This document shows, piece after piece, positions 30,696 through 43,525 of a stretch of DNA of 64,000 bases. Under the pieces are notes generated by a model that was not told the origin of the DNA, made no database searches, and saw only the letters and a list, made by a program, of their open reading frames with translations. The stretch comes from Bactericera cockerelli (Eukaryota; Arthropoda; Insecta; Hemiptera; Triozidae): positions 7,991,796 to 8,055,795 of the forward strand of contig CM044961.1 of assembly GCA_024516035.1 (NCBI GenBank). Direction: 5' to 3'. Position 1 is the first letter of the stretch, and each line of letters starts with the position of its first letter. Made by a program: the position numbers and the translations under genes.

Positions 30696-32990
30696 TGCTC
30701 GTGAAGTGGTTCGAAGCTTCGGGAATAGGTTAGTTCATTGTTGCAAGGATTTACATATTTTACATTCATGGATTGTAAACATCATCAGGATGTAAAATAC
30801 CTTTATCTATAATATGTATTTAAAATTCATTCCATTGTTTGATCAAAAAGGTCCCTTTTGGGTTGGGTTGAAAGACAATCCTGCTTTTTCATTTGAATAA
30901 CTTCAATGGGAATTCAAGTATTGTGTTCGTTTTTGGAGAAAAAAAATATTTTGTGCTCCAATTTTTTTTTTTTTCTTGTTGCTTTTGTGGTTGCTGCTGT
31001 TTCAGTCCTTGCTGTTGTTCTGCTCAAGCCTTTCTGTTTAAATTATAACAACAGTGTGAACACGCATCCTCTTTTTTCTCAATATTACTTCCGAAAATTT
31101 CTAATGTTAGAAAAATAAGTATTTTTTTTGGTAGGTATTTTTTTTTGGTAGGTATTTTTTTTTTGGTAGGTATTTTTTTTCGGTAGGTATTACAATGGAG
31201 TTTTCAAAAGCCTCGTGCCATAGGTAAGTTAGGTAAGTCTTTACATTGCGCAATCACAATGTCGCGCATCGATCAGCCTGATAGGTGACCATTCTTAGAT
31301 TCAGATGAAGAGATGTGGAATTTTCAGAAGAGTTGCTGAAAAATCTCAATAATCTGAAAAAACAAGAAAAACTTATAAATAATTTCATGTCATACAAATA
31401 TTTATCCCGTCGAGATATGACCGTATTGACCATGCAGTTGAAAGCGACATTAAAAAATCTGAAGTAAATGCACCAACTGATGTAATATATCAGTTCAATA
31501 AAAAATTATCAATAACCATCAATACAAGCACATTAATTATTATCATTAGTATTATAATAGTTACAATAATAACTGTACATTTTTGTCACAGATTTAAAAA
31601 AAAAAAAAAAAAAAACAATCACTTGGTCATTTAGATCTCGTAAATGTTTACACTTTTTAATTTTTGACTCAAATTAAGTAATTTATACCTATACTTAATC
31701 GTGAAGTAGGTAAATATTAATTTAAATAGGTACTTCAAAAACATATTTTGGAAATAGTTTCTTGAAAAGAGCACTTTTTTTATCATATTTTATACCTATA
31801 CTTGTGGTTATTACAATCGTTGATATCTGCAAATTCAATGAAACTCGCTTTACTATATTTTTTTTTTACCAAACTGGGGTACTCGAACCATCGACCTCCG
31901 AGTTACAAGTCCACCCGCCTTATCGAACAAGCTATACGGAAATAATTTATAAAAACATTGTAATTTATATGTTTCCGGTTTTATTTCTAAATTTATCATT
32001 TGTTATTCACAACAAATTCAAAAGTATATAAGTAGAGTTTTATTTAGCCTGTCAGTGGAACACAGGTAGTCCCATTATGCCAACAGTTTAACAAAGCACC
32101 TCTTTGTTAATTATTTGAGTACAAATACAATTTACTTCTCATGACAACGTAAGAAAATTTAGAAGAGTAAAAATGTGAACTTCTTTCAAGTGGACAAATA
32201 AAATAAATCCGAAATCTGAGATTGCAATACAGTCATGTAATTCAACGTATCCTGCTTTGTTATAAATTAGTGTAAATGCTGTTAATAGTTATAGTACCTA
32301 AACTTATACTCAAATATATAAAGAGGTGCTTTGTTAAACTTATGGCATAATGGGAATACCTGTCTTGCGCTGATAGTCTAAATGAAGCACTACTTATACT
32401 TATACCTAAATAAAATTAGTAGAAATGGCAGTATAATAGTTTGATTATTTAATGTGCTATTTGGGGTTGTAATTTGTAATAATTAGTTACTAAGTGATGG
32501 TAATGAGAATTTTATTATAATAGTGGTATGATAAAAATAATAAATATCTGTCCTTATGTAAAAATAAGTAGCCATGATCTCTGATAAGATGAAATGAGTG
32601 AAGTGATAAGGCTGATAAGAGGATTTGGCAAATAAAATTAATTAGCATTCATATTGAGTTAATGAGGTAAGGGCCAGGGCAAGGTAAAGATATCTCACGC
32701 AATGATAAGGGAATATAGGTAATTAGATCATTCAGTTAAACCTACGTATTATTTCTTCTTCTTTTACTCTGTCTTATCCCGCTCAAGCAGGGTCGACGTT
32801 GTTCAACCTCATGGTTGAGGTTGATTGGTTTTGGCAAATTTTTACGGCTGGATGCCCTTCCTAACGCCAACGATTCTATTTGATTTAACGTCCTGGATTA
32901 GGACGGGGGTTTTACTCTCCATTCGCTGGGAATCGTACCAGCTAAACCTACGTATTATTTATTAAATAGAAATTCAAAACCAATATTGTC
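30696..32990. other. Intergenic, no gene seen
   Basis: An 18-bp tandem repeat of TTTTTTTTGGTAGGTATT (four copies) lies at 31118-31190. A reverse tRNA-like fragment (CGAACCATCGACCTCCGAG) lies at 31876-31950. The CTGTC/GATAG-type retroelement end lies at 32348-32405, and a reverse SINE piece (TTTTACGGCTGGATGCCCTT) at 32755-32945. Confidence 0.5.
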
Positions 32991-32994
32991 CTAT

Positions 32995-33212
32995 TAATAA
33001 TAATAATAACACTCTTCAGTGGAAGGTAACCACAAGCGGGGTTAACGTTCAGAACATTTTCTACCACCTAACCCTCAGAGTCTTAATATTATTATGTGGT
33101 CACAAACTCAAATGAACGATGAAAAAATCATGCACTGAGCGGGATTCGAACCAATTAATCCCTTCGCTACCTGGATTACCAGACTAGGACGTTAACCACT
33201 TGACTACTAATG
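32995..33212 (-). mobile_element. tRNA-derived SINE (family 1), reverse
   Basis: Plus strand (AAT)n, CTCTTCAGTGGAAGGTAACC, TCTACCACCTAACCCTCAGA and GCGGGATTCGAACCAATTAA; ends TTAACCACTTGACTACTAAT. A different tRNA-like reverse SINE follows at 33329-33480. Confidence 0.8.
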
Positions 33213-33893
33213 CACTACCAGACTCCTATTAATACCTACTAGAGAACTAGAGGTTTTTTGTTTAAACGACAAGTTTGTTTACCAGGTTTCTCGCTTACAC
33301 AAAAAAGAGGAAAATAAAGAGCCGGTTGTTTGTGTTATTATGTCACAATTTTTAGTGGGTAGCATCGACATTATGAGAACTAATCCTAATGCATCATATC
33401 CGACTCCGACGGGATTCGAACCCGAATCACCTGGAGTGCAATGTGCAAGCACAGCATGCTACCTCTAGACCAATATCACTAATTTTGCTTACAAAAAAGC
33501 CTTGTTTATCAAGGTTTGACTATATATTTATTAAATTTTGTTCGATTTTCTGAGAACATATTTTTGAAAAGTCCCTCCTCTGGAAAAATCATAACATTGG
33601 ACAAGACAGGTCACAACCTACTGAGCAACATGGTTTGATGATTTGTCTCTGTCTGTCGGATTTTTGGGTCTATTATTTTTATCATGTATACAGGATGAAA
33701 TTTTAGTGTAATGTAAATAAAAGAAAATTATCTTAAGCCCCCACAAGCGCACATGCACATCAGGTTTAACTCTGCTATTTACCTAAACAATTGAACACGT
33801 GTTAACTTGCAGCACAATATTTTGACATTGCAAACACTCGAAATTCAGCCACCAGATTACGTTCAAAAATCACTTACCGACCTCAGTAGCGGC

Positions 33894-33930
<37 letters not shown>

Positions 33931-34322
33931 GTTTCCATGTATTTAATTTTACAAATAAACATCTTCAACGAATAATGATGGTATTCAAAAGATAAAAATT
34001 TTGTGCTGAAGGTGGGGAAATTGTTACTGTAACTTTACAATTGTAATTGTAACCTAGAGGTCGGTGGTTCAAGTCCCAGTTTCAGCATTGCTTTAGTTAA
34101 GCGAGTTTGAGTAATATCACAAAAGTGATAACACAAATATGATATCTAAAAAAAATTTAACTTTTAAATTATTTGAAAAATTAAAGCCGGTTTATCCATA
34201 AAGAAATTTATTTCTAGAAACCCCAAAGTTCAATCCTCGCAGAAAAGTTTTTATTTCAAGCTTTTTTTATTCTTAATATGAACCTAAAGTTATTATGCTT
34301 GCGTTGATCACAATCATGACAT

Positions 34323-34470
34323 CCGACCTCAGTAGCTTTATCGATAAGGCGGCGGACTTGTAACCAGGAGGTCGGTGGTTCAAGTCCCGGTTTCAGCGTA
34401 GTTTTAGTAAAGTAAAGTATGCATGAGTAGTTGTGACATCATGAAAGTGATTAACATAAATAAATGATAA
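34323..34470 (+). mobile_element. tRNA-derived SINE (family 5)
   Basis: GACCTCAGTAGCTTTATCGA, GGCGGACTTGTAACCAGGAG, GTCGGTGGTTCAAGTCCCGG and GTGATTAACATAAATAAATG. A partial copy lies at 34055-34150. Confidence 0.75.
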
Positions 34471-34511
34471 CTTAACTTAACTTAATCATGACATCAAAAT
34501 TAATAATAATT

Positions 34512-34836
34512 ATAGTAATACTCTTCAGTGGAAGGTAACCACCAGGCGAGGTTCATGCTCAAAGCATTTTAATAATAATAATTACCCTCAATGGGGTGTG
34601 TATTTACGGACAAAGTCATGTATACAATATGAACAAAGTAGCAAATATTACAGGTATTGAGAAATTAAAGATATCAGAGACTATAGAAAACAAACCATCT
34701 AACCCTCAGAGTCTTATTATTATATGTTTACAAACTCAAATTAATGAGGAAAAATTCATGCACCGGGTGCGATTCGAACCAACGGATCCCTATGCTAACT
34801 GGTTTACCGGACTAGTGCATTGACCATTTGACTACT
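34512..34836 (-). mobile_element. tRNA-derived SINE (family 1), reverse, with 125-bp internal insert
   Basis: SINE sequence is broken at about 34572 (after CTCAAAGCATTTT) and resumes at about 34697 (CCATCTAACCCTCAGAGTC). The insert is unrelated AT-rich sequence. Confidence 0.7.
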
Positions 34837-35151
34837 GAAACTACTCGACATAGTGCCGGGTTTCAGCTAGTTATTCCAACTCTTCATTTTACAGCTGTCG
34901 AGGGCATAAATCTCAAGAAGTCGGCTGACATAAATTATAAAAATAGAAGAAAGCTCAACCTTTGCTTCTTTTACGAGAATGCCTCTTCTTGAAAGCGAAA
35001 GACTTTTAATGTCTTGCAGCAGAGTTTTATAAAAGCTCCATGTTTTATGTGCAAAGCCTACTGAGAGTGGCGGAACGCTGGATTTAAAATCGAATTATAA
35101 AAAAGGGTTAAATTTAAGATAAGTCAGACCCTAGTTGGGAAAAAATGAAAA

Positions 35152-35451
35152 AAATCAACCTCATGGTTGAGGTTGGTTGGTTTTAGCATATTTTTACGGC
35201 TCGATGCCCTTCCTAACGCCAGCGATTCTATTTGTCCTGGATTAGGACGGGGGTTTTACCCTCCGTTCACTGGGAATCGTACCAGTTATTACCCACATTA
35301 ACACCACCCAGACTGGGTAGGGCCGGAAATGCCAGCCTCACATGTACAGAGGGAACAGAATTTTCTGTGAAAAATCTGCTCCGAACGGGGATCGAACTCA
35401 GGATCTCTGGACTACGGGCAGTAGTCACAACCTTTACGCCACGGAAGCTTA
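35152..35451 (-). mobile_element. tRNA-derived SINE (family 7), reverse
   Basis: TTGAGGTTGGTTGGTTTTAG, TTTTTACGGCTCGATGCCCT, TTAGGACGGGGGTTTTACCC, CAGCCTCACATGTACAGAGG and reverse tRNA-like GGGGATCGAACTCAGGATCT...ACGCCACGGA. A second full copy lies at 45826-46170. Confidence 0.75.
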
Positions 35452-36599
35452 AAAAAAAACTATCATCAACTATTATACTAAAATATAATATTTTGCCGTT
35501 TACAGAAGATATTTTTTGATTGTGTTTGATCAATATCATAGTAAGTTCAGAGTGTAGCGAATTCATGACGGTCGAGATCACAATGTAGATAAGATTTATG
35601 ATATAAAGAAAGCCTGTTCTAACACCCAAAGTATAAATAGGGTTGAATTAAAGATAAGCTAGAATGTCCCTAAGGTCAGACTATAGTGCGCTGTGTTGCT
35701 TGTTATAAGCCAGACCCTCCGACTTGAGGGAGGGTCTGGCTAAACTTAAATAATGTAATTCTGTGTTATAATTCAGAACTTTCTTATTATTTCGAAAATA
35801 CATTTTTTCTTAATAATATAAAATCTGCCTCCGACAGGAATAGAACCCACGACTTCCCGACTGGCGTGGAAGAGAATGCCAAAGGCATTATCACCACCCT
35901 TGATCAAACTTTGTTTATCTTTGATTAATTACCTATACCTCTTCACTTCACCTGTATATAAAAAATAGTAAATAAAGATCGATCAAAATTGTTGAATAAT
36001 AATAATAATAATAACTAACCGGCGGGCGGCTACACATTCGTCACTGCATTTCCATGAAAGTCAGAACAGCTTGTGAACTCTTGGGAATTTTTTTTTATAG
36101 TTTCTATATTATATTTTCTTCTTATAACTCGAAATCTGAAGACACTTTTATACAGGATGACCAAAGAACGAATGGAAATATTTTAAGAATAGATTAAGGG
36201 AATAATAAAACAGACATAGATTTGATCTTAGTGGACACTATCTCTTAACAAGTCCTCTAGTGGAAATTTAGTGCGCTGTGATTGATTGAAAATCCCACTA
36301 GAGAGCGTTAGTTAGTTTTCACTTTGATTAAATCTAATCGTGTTTCATAATTTGGCCCTTAGTCACTCATGTAAACTCATATGCGCCCAACTTGTAGTAA
36401 ATAATTTATTTTTTTCAAATATTATGGCTAGATCTTTGTGTTTCCTCAAATCACACTGAATCTGTCGGTAGTAAGTATACATAATATATTCATAAGAATT
36501 ATAAGTATACTGTTACATGTTCTTACACGTTACATGATAGCCAAGATTTTTCTAATGAATATCTAAAAATATGAACAAACTATGTTTCTTTATTATTAT

Positions 36600-36745
36600 A
36601 ACCGACCTCAATAGCTTGATCGATAAGGTGGCGGACTTATAACCTGGTGTTCGGTGGTTCAAGTCCCGGATTCAGCGTAGATTTAGCTAAGCGAGTTTGA
36701 GTAGTTGTGATATCACGAAAGTGATTAACACAAATAGGATAACTT
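36600..36745 (+). mobile_element. tRNA-derived SINE (family 5)
   Basis: ACCGACCTCAATAGCTTGAT, GGCGGACTTATAACCTGGTG, TTCGGTGGTTCAAGTCCCGG, GAGTTTGAGTAGTTGTGATA. Head with A and B boxes is intact. Confidence 0.75.
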
Positions 36746-39544
36746 GATAAGTTTATTATTATTACCTATGTGACTCGAAAGAGTGGCGCGAGCTGGACCC
36801 CTTTGGATGAGACGGGCGCGAGACAGAGAAGAATGGAAAACTATTTAATTGGACCTTATATATTTATTAAATAAACTGTTACACTTTGCAGAGGGTTCGA
36901 ACCCCTAACTGATATGTAGTAATAATAAACAGATAAACACACCAAAATGAAATCATTTTGGACAGGTGGGAGGGTTCGAATACCTCTCACCATGTAACAT
37001 TTAATTTGCTTCCAAACAAGACTATAATTACAGGCATTTATATATGTAGGTATACAATCAACAAATTTATCATGAAATGACCATTATTAAAACTGATGCT
37101 TAACTTTTATTACTTGATTACTCATGAACAATTTAATGATTTAATATTTTAGTGTATTGTTGTATTGTATTACTTAAGTTATTTTTAAAATTATTTTTCC
37201 TTGTAAATTTAATTCACACTCAATAAATACTCTTTTTAAGGAGGCCCTTGCTCATTGATTTGAGTGAAATTGGGGCTTTAAATAAAAAAATAAAAATGTG
37301 ACTCGTAGTAATGACAGGTATTTCACCATAATTTTTGAACAATGCAAAATGCTTCGAGTAAGTCGGGTTCATATGATAGTACTTCAAGAGCAAGACCTAC
37401 TCTTGAAAAAGTGCATTCACTTCACGAAAATCCTGTATAATTAATCGTATACTCTAATAATACATACGTACATTGATGAGCTCTGTAGATCTTCATGCAG
37501 GGGCTTGAAACGAGTTTAGTATCACAAGAAAAGCCATAAAAAAACTGAAAGAATCATAAAAATGAAACTTGAGAAGATTGCTGAAAAAAATGAAGAATTT
37601 TTTTTTTCAAAAGTCACCAGAATCACACAAATTCAGCATACATTTTTCGAGCAAGGAAAGTATTTCAAGCTGTAAACAAGTGGAATACACACTTAATGTC
37701 AACTCAGGATGTTAAAATTTTAAGATAAGAATGACTCAGGCACTTACTTTTTAAAGAAAGACCGAATATTTTGATTCGCAAAATTTCAATATTTAATTAT
37801 AGTGGGTTCACAAAGTTCAAATTTTCCGATGTAAACAATCACACAATGGGAGCAGCTGATTTTTGTTTGTGAGGTGTGAACATGAACACTGTGAAATAAA
37901 GACAACCACAGAAGAAACGAACACAGTAATCATTTGTACTCAACACAGAGTCATGACAAAGGTGACGACATACTTTTTTTTTTATCAGATCAAAGAGGGA
38001 TTTGCTACTGAAATGATAAATAAGTCACAATAAAGGGATTTTCACCAGTCACAAGGCTATAGGAATCTAACGTAATTATGTAAATAAAATAATCTAGGGC
38101 TATCTATATAATTAAATATAAATATACATATTACACAGTTAAAGTACAACAAATGCAATTCCGATGTTTCCCTCTGATTCCATTAGATAATAAGGAACAA
38201 CTATTGGCTGTACTATTTTAAATACATTGCACATTGCATAACCATGTTAATAGTCGGGCGCGCATACAAAATGGTGTGGTTAAGCTCATTTAAAATCTCC
38301 TTACGATGTTATGGAATGTTTAGGTGTAATTTTATAGAAAAACTTAATAATAATAAAACCCAATATCTGTGGACTTGTTAACTGCGGGCTTATGGTTCGA
38401 GTCCCAAGTATAGCAAGTAAATAGTAAGGCGAGTTTTAGTAAATTTTGAAGAAATGGCATAGGTACAAACTCATAGGCATAGGATTAAGTTTTCTTTCAT
38501 TGATCTACTTTGGTATTTATATTTTCAATGTATGAACTTTATTGAATACCCCTTTAAATCCTTCCACCACCATGACATAACACTCATGGACACGGAAAGT
38601 AAGTAATGTATGAACTTTATAAATAAAATTTAGTTGATTTTTTTTAAATAATAATAACAATAATGTTACATAAATAGGTTTTTTTAATATGAGTGTTTCA
38701 CAGCCATTAATTTCGTAGCCATGAAACAGGAACTACTGAACATGTAGACGCTTGTGGTCTGTGTTGTAGCCTGCCCATCCCGTAGTATGCCTCCCCTCTG
38801 ATGGGCGAGAAGTGACACAATACTTCCCAAGTAGGTGCTGGGTCAACACGAGCGCCCGGAAGCTATCCCTTACAAACAATTGTAACCAAATTAAGAATAC
38901 AATTTTTTGTCGAAAGGGTCATCGAACCCGGGACCTTCCGCATTTCAAGCGGTATGATAGGTAACTTCTTTTCTTTGTGGTAGGTAAATAAATTTCAGTC
39001 GCGAACGCAAGTCCTCATCAGGACGGAATTAATCGTTTTTGTAATACCTCTGAGCTAAGTCTAGATTTTCCATGTTTTAAATGGGAAAACTAATGCTTGA
39101 GTTGTAGGAGATGATGAGTTGTTATGGCAATATGAGTTGTTTGTTGATTATGAAATGATAGATAATTATTGATAGAGAAGATTTACCTGTGGTTTTTTAG
39201 GGTACTTTTGATTTGTAATAAATACATTACTTCCGATAAATTTCTAATATAAGAAATCGGAAGTATTGTGTTCGTTTTTGTAATAAAAAAATTTTTTGCT
39301 CCAATTTTTTTTATCTTGCTAAAAGAGTAAAAATGTTCGTTCTTTATGAATTTAGTATACAGTAGCAGATGTTGACTTAAATGATAATCTCGATTTTGTG
39401 TTTTACTTTCGCCCCTAATCTCGATGGACGTTGCTTAACTTCAGTGACATATCAAGAAAGAGCATTTGAGCATGCGTTTTGTGAAGTTTAAATAAAATCG
39501 CAAGAGTCATCCGTTTACACACCTACAATCGTCTCACAGTTTTT
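36746..39544. other. Intergenic, no gene seen
   Basis: AT-rich sequence. A tRNA-derived reverse fragment with GGGTCATCGAACCCGGGACC lies at 38755-38960. No exon of the downstream galactosyltransferase-like gene is recognisable here. Confidence 0.5.
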
Positions 39545-39644
39545 NNNNNNNNNNNNNNNNNNNNNNNNNNNNNNNNNNNNNNNNNNNNNNNNNNNNNNNN
39601 NNNNNNNNNNNNNNNNNNNNNNNNNNNNNNNNNNNNNNNNNNNN
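39545..39644. other. Assembly gap (100 N)
   Basis: Exactly 100 N in a row, the conventional size for a gap of unknown length. Real distance across it is unknown. Confidence 0.99.
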
Positions 39645-39963
39645 CGTTCGAATTTTGGGAAATTCCAGGTTTTTCTGTCAGGTCATCGAATGCCAACAGG
39701 ATTCTTGCTACAGATTTCGTAAACTATGTTTTTCACGTGATCCCAAATGTTCCTATTGGCAACTCCATATGCTAAATGCGTATCTGCCATTTCAGCATCC
39801 GAATTATAATAATGTAACTTGTACTAAAAAAAATTCAAGAAGTTTAAAGATAATATTTCATAGAATGAAGAAAAATATGCTTGAAAACTATCATCGAGAA
39901 ACAAACAATCATTCATTTGACTGGCCTTTAATTAATTCCAAGGGAAATAATTATCAGACATAA
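39645..39963 (+). other. Open reading frame running into the gap, unknown
   Basis: From the gap edge to a TAA at 39961-39963 one frame stays open for about 105 codons. It reads ...CQVIECQQDSCYRFRKLCFS and ends SFDWPLINSKGNNYQT. The residues have ordinary protein-like composition with several cysteines. I recognise no family. It could be the 3' end of a transposon protein or chance. It does not look like the missing part of the galactosyltransferase downstream. Confidence 0.3.
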
Positions 39964-40607
39964 ATTGCTAATTACTCTTTGAGTACAAGACGACCCTACA
40001 CGGTCAACACTTTTAAGATTTTGAACGTCATTTTTTGAGACTTACCTGGTTCGTTTTCCTGGAAGATCACGTGATAAAAAATCGTAAAATTATTTTTTAG
40101 CATCCTTGGGTTGGCCGCCAACTTTTATCAAACTTGCCCATGTCTGTGCCAAAATTTGCTCGGGCAAATCTTGAGTGTTTCAAAGTGTAAAAAATTTACA
40201 TGAGAATTTTTTTTCTATTCAGGTGTCAAAAAAGATGCCAAACCAAACCGTAAAAAACAAAGTAGTGTAGCTAGAAACATCGAAATTTTGTTGGCTTTCT
40301 GCAGAAATGTTCAGAATCAACTCATCTTAAACAGGAAAAAAGTTCTGACCTGAAGAATAAGCCAAAGTCGGACTTTTTCAGAAAGTTGCAAAAAATCACT
40401 TTGTGCAGTTATAAAGGCGAATCCGAAAAAACGGATTGCAGATCCGTCCTAGAAATGTCGTCAGTAATCTACCATTAACGGGTGTAAACGTTTTTTTGGT
40501 CCACCCTGTATATGCTCGTTCGTGCCATTCCTCAAGTTCTATACGAGGTGAAGGAGGTTTACACTTTTCAGAAATGCCATCAATGAGAATGGTTATATAA
40601 AATGGCT

Positions 40608-40697
40608 CACATAATAATAAGACTCTGAGGATTAGGTGGTAGAAAATGCTTTGAGCATTAACCTCGCCTGGTGGTTAACTTCCACTAAAGAGTGTTA
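40608..40697 (+). mobile_element. tRNA-derived SINE (family 1), 3' part only
   Basis: Starts CACATAATAATAAGACTCTG and ends TTCCACTAAAGAGTG with (TTA)n; the tRNA head is absent. Confidence 0.75.
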
Positions 40698-40812
40698 TTA
40701 TTATTTTTATTATTATAATCAGGGGACTTTGCGCAAAACTCTGACAAAAACTCGTTTCTGCACATGCGCACTTTCCCTTTATTGAATTAGCGTTCCGTAA
40801 AAATTCACGTAC

Positions 40813-40848
<36 letters not shown>

Positions 40849-40950
40849 TGAGTGTTTCACAGCCTTTTTTATTTCGTATTCTGTTATATTCCTTTTTTAT
40901 TTTTTCCTTTTTGTATTCTGCGCAAACTCACCACTATTTCTCTTCCCCAG

Positions 40951-41220
40951 AGCTATGCCTATCACGCGATCACCTGTTCCAACTTCACGATCTACCCACC
41001 CCCCTACTTCTACCCTGTCCACTGGACAGACTGGCGGAACTACTTCAACACAACCCACGCACACGAAGTCATGCAGACCCTGCACAGCAGCTACGCCGCC
41101 CACGTGTGGAACTCGTTTGCCAAGCATCTTCCGGTTCACTTGAAATCCGATGAGCCGTACGCACAACTCGCGAGAGAGTTCTGTCCGAAAATGAGTCGAC
41201 TCGCGAACGACTCATTTTGA
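40951..41220 (+). CDS. Alpha-1,4-galactosyltransferase (A4GALT/Gb3 synthase) family, last coding exon
   Basis: Encodes the C-terminal 89 residues of a Golgi glycosyltransferase of the A4GALT/Gb3-synthase family (CAZy GT32); insect members add alpha-1,4-linked GalNAc or Gal to glycolipids. Support is the block PPPYFYPVHWTDWRNYF followed by SSYAAHVWNS and a C-terminal ...LAREFCP. These correspond to the family's conserved end (FYPI-W-W-YF, then YA-HVWN, then CP). The exon starts in phase 0 after a long T-rich tract and TCTTCCCCAG. The stop is TGA at 41218-41220. The catalytic DxD part is not in this exon, and I see no upstream exon on this strand between here and 30.7 kb. Missing exons may be in the N gap, or this is a stranded fragment. 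The end of the CDS is duplicated downstream. Confidence 0.8.
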   Translation, partial: SYAYHAITCSNFTIYPPPYFYPVHWTDWRNYFNTTHAHEVMQTLHSSYAAHVWNSFAKHLPVHLKSDEPYAQLAREFCPKMSRLANDSF

Positions 41221-41424
41221 GAAGACTTGGTTTATGAGTGGTTCATTTCAAGGAGACACGGTTTAATTAGTCGTTGACGAATCATGTTTCGGTTCAGTTG
41301 AATTCCGATGAGCCGTACGCACAACTCGCGAGAGAGTTCTGTCCGAAAATGAGTCGACTCGCGAACGACTCATTTTGAGAAGACTTGGTTTATGAGTGGT
41401 TCATTTTGAGAAGACACGGCTTTT
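41132..41424 (+). repeat. Two-copy repeat spanning the stop codon of the A4GALT-like gene
   Basis: Copy 1 (about 41132-41266) covers the last 29 codons, the TGA and about 45 bp of 3' UTR. Copy 2 (about 41290-41424) repeats it at a 158-bp offset with few differences, including GATGAGCCGTACGCACAACT and CGACTCGCGAACGACTCATT. Smaller imperfect repeats of GTTCATTTTGAGAAGACACG continue to 41450. Confidence 0.9.
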
Positions 41425-41476
41425 CGAGAGGTTCATTTAGAAAAGACATGTCGTCATAGCCAACCTTCTCCATCCA

Positions 41477-41690
41477 TAATAATAACAATATTCTTTAGTG
41501 GAAGGTTACCACCAGGCGAGATTAGTGCTCAAAGCATTTTCTACCACCTAACCCTCAGAGTCTTATTATAATATGGTCACAAACTCAAATTAATGAGGAA
41601 AAATTCATGCACTGGGTGGGATTCGAACCAACGGATCCCTACGCTACCTGGATTACCAGAGTAGCGCCTTAACCACTTGACTACCAGTGC
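41477..41690 (-). mobile_element. tRNA-derived SINE (family 1), reverse
   Basis: Plus strand (AAT)n, TTTAGTGGAAGGTTACCACC to CCACTTGACTACCAGTGC. Close to the family consensus, with an intact reverse B box GGGATTCGAACCAACG. Confidence 0.85.
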
Positions 41691-43214
41691 ACGAGTCGCC
41701 TTGAATTTCATCTGGGAATAGTTGGTAACTCTCATAAAGTACTTAATATCTGTGAAGTTGGATGCTTTGGGGTGTCCTCATGCTTTTACCTAAAATTTTA
41801 CCTTCAACTATACATATTTTTAGGAATTATAAATCTTTTTTTTACTTTCTATTACCTATAAGGTATGGAAAGTATTATTTTCGGTCGGTTTTTTTTCATT
41901 GACATTTATTGAGCCTTATTATTATTACTATGTATTAATTTTTTGGCTTTCTTTAAAGTGGCAGGTTTCTCACAATGTGAGAACCCTACCACTCAACGAC
42001 AATTATTAATCAATTTCGATCAAACTTTACTTACAATAAATTAATAAAAGACAAAATATATACTTTAAATTAATTCTCAGACAGTAATTAATTCTGTGCG
42101 GAAATTGCCTTGCAAACAGTTCTTAAAAAAAAAAAAAACACTGAATTTATCATTGTTTTGGCTCTTTCGGAAACTCATATTTTATGAATTGGTTTGCAGT
42201 GGGTCAAATCTTGTGTTCTTTTTGAATACCTTACATTTCAAGTGTAATTAGCTCTAAATTCAAGGTACTTTTTTTTCAATGACAGTATTTATCTAATGAC
42301 AATTTGAAATAATACTATTGCACGACCCATTACATACGAACATCCGTGCCTCTCTCCCTGCTCCCCCGACACTGACCGACGGTAGCGAAAGCGTCAATTC
42401 TCTGTATCAATACCTGTAAAAAGCTATTAGACTCTACAATATGATTTAACCTATTGGGACTCCCTGTCTCGAGCCGACAGGCTAAATAAAGCACTACTAT
42501 ACTATACTAACCAATCTAGGGAATCGGCGCGAACGATCTGTCTGTCAACAAGGTTAAGCGCTTAAAGGAAAAAAACAACCATGATTTTTTTTTTTTTTAA
42601 TTTTGGTTTAACGTAATTTTTAAGTTATTGAACAATAATTTCTCTACAATAACCACTGTATTAAAATACATCACTGTTAATTACATTTTTAATAGGGTTT
42701 AAACGACAAACTATTTGTAAAGTAACCAGCTTTTGTGTACCTGTCCTTTGCAATAATGATATTTTATGTTTTTAATAATAATTAATTTTATTCTGAAAAT
42801 TCAACATTCCAATTTTTAAATTTTGCACTGTGTTTCCTATCACGCATTTTCTAGCACTAAGTTTTCCATAGATTGGAATTTATCCATCTATATTATTTAT
42901 TTATTAGTTAACTTAAATAATAGTACAGATTTTTTAGGTAATTTGCATATAAGTTCAGGTAGCTATATATTTTCAAGCAAATTTTTGGCACCTTTATTAT
43001 TTTTATATTAGTTATTCCCATAGACTAAGCAATCTTACTTAATTTCTAATATTTAGTTTTCTAAAGATTTAGGAAGTAATTGAGATCTATATTTATTTAT
43101 TAGTTAATTTGTACATATTACTTCCGATAAATTTCCAGTATGAGAAATCGGAAGTAGGTATTGTGTTCCGAAGTAGATATTACTTCAGAGCACTTTACCT
43201 TTACATCCTTGCCA
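41691..43214. other. Intergenic, no gene seen
   Basis: Contains the near-palindrome CTTTCTATTACCTATAAGGT (about 41845-41880) with adjoining CGGTCGGTTTTTT, and the CTGTC/GACAG retroelement end at 42458-42505. Otherwise AT-rich. Confidence 0.5.
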
Positions 43215-43525
43215 TTCCGGAAACGGAAAATTTCGGTCAGAATTTTCTGCTCCGGCCGGGATTTGAACCCGCGACCTCCGTGTTAAAAACCAATGCTCTT
43301 AACCACTCAGCCACGGAAGATCGGCAAGTGGTATAGGCGGTACTCCTTGAATCCAGAGATCCAGAGGTTGTGGGTTTCGAAACCGAGCCAGGACATGGCA
43401 AGTTAGTTTCCTCCATTTGTGATTTTTACCACATAATAATATTAATAATACGTCTTGGGCTTACTGCTGGAATAATGGACTTAATAGTCCTAATCGGGCA
43501 GTATAATAAAGCGATATTATTTTCT
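43215..43525. mobile_element. Adjacent SINE fragments: family 4 reverse, then family 3 forward
   Basis: 43215-43325 has reverse CCGGCCGGGATTTGAACCCG and ACCACTCAGCCACGGA. 43326-43525 has GGTTGTGGGTTTCGAAACCG, TGTCCTTGGGCTTACTG-like body and GGGCAGTATAATAAAGCG. The family-3 head is cut at its 5' side by the junction. Confidence 0.65.
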
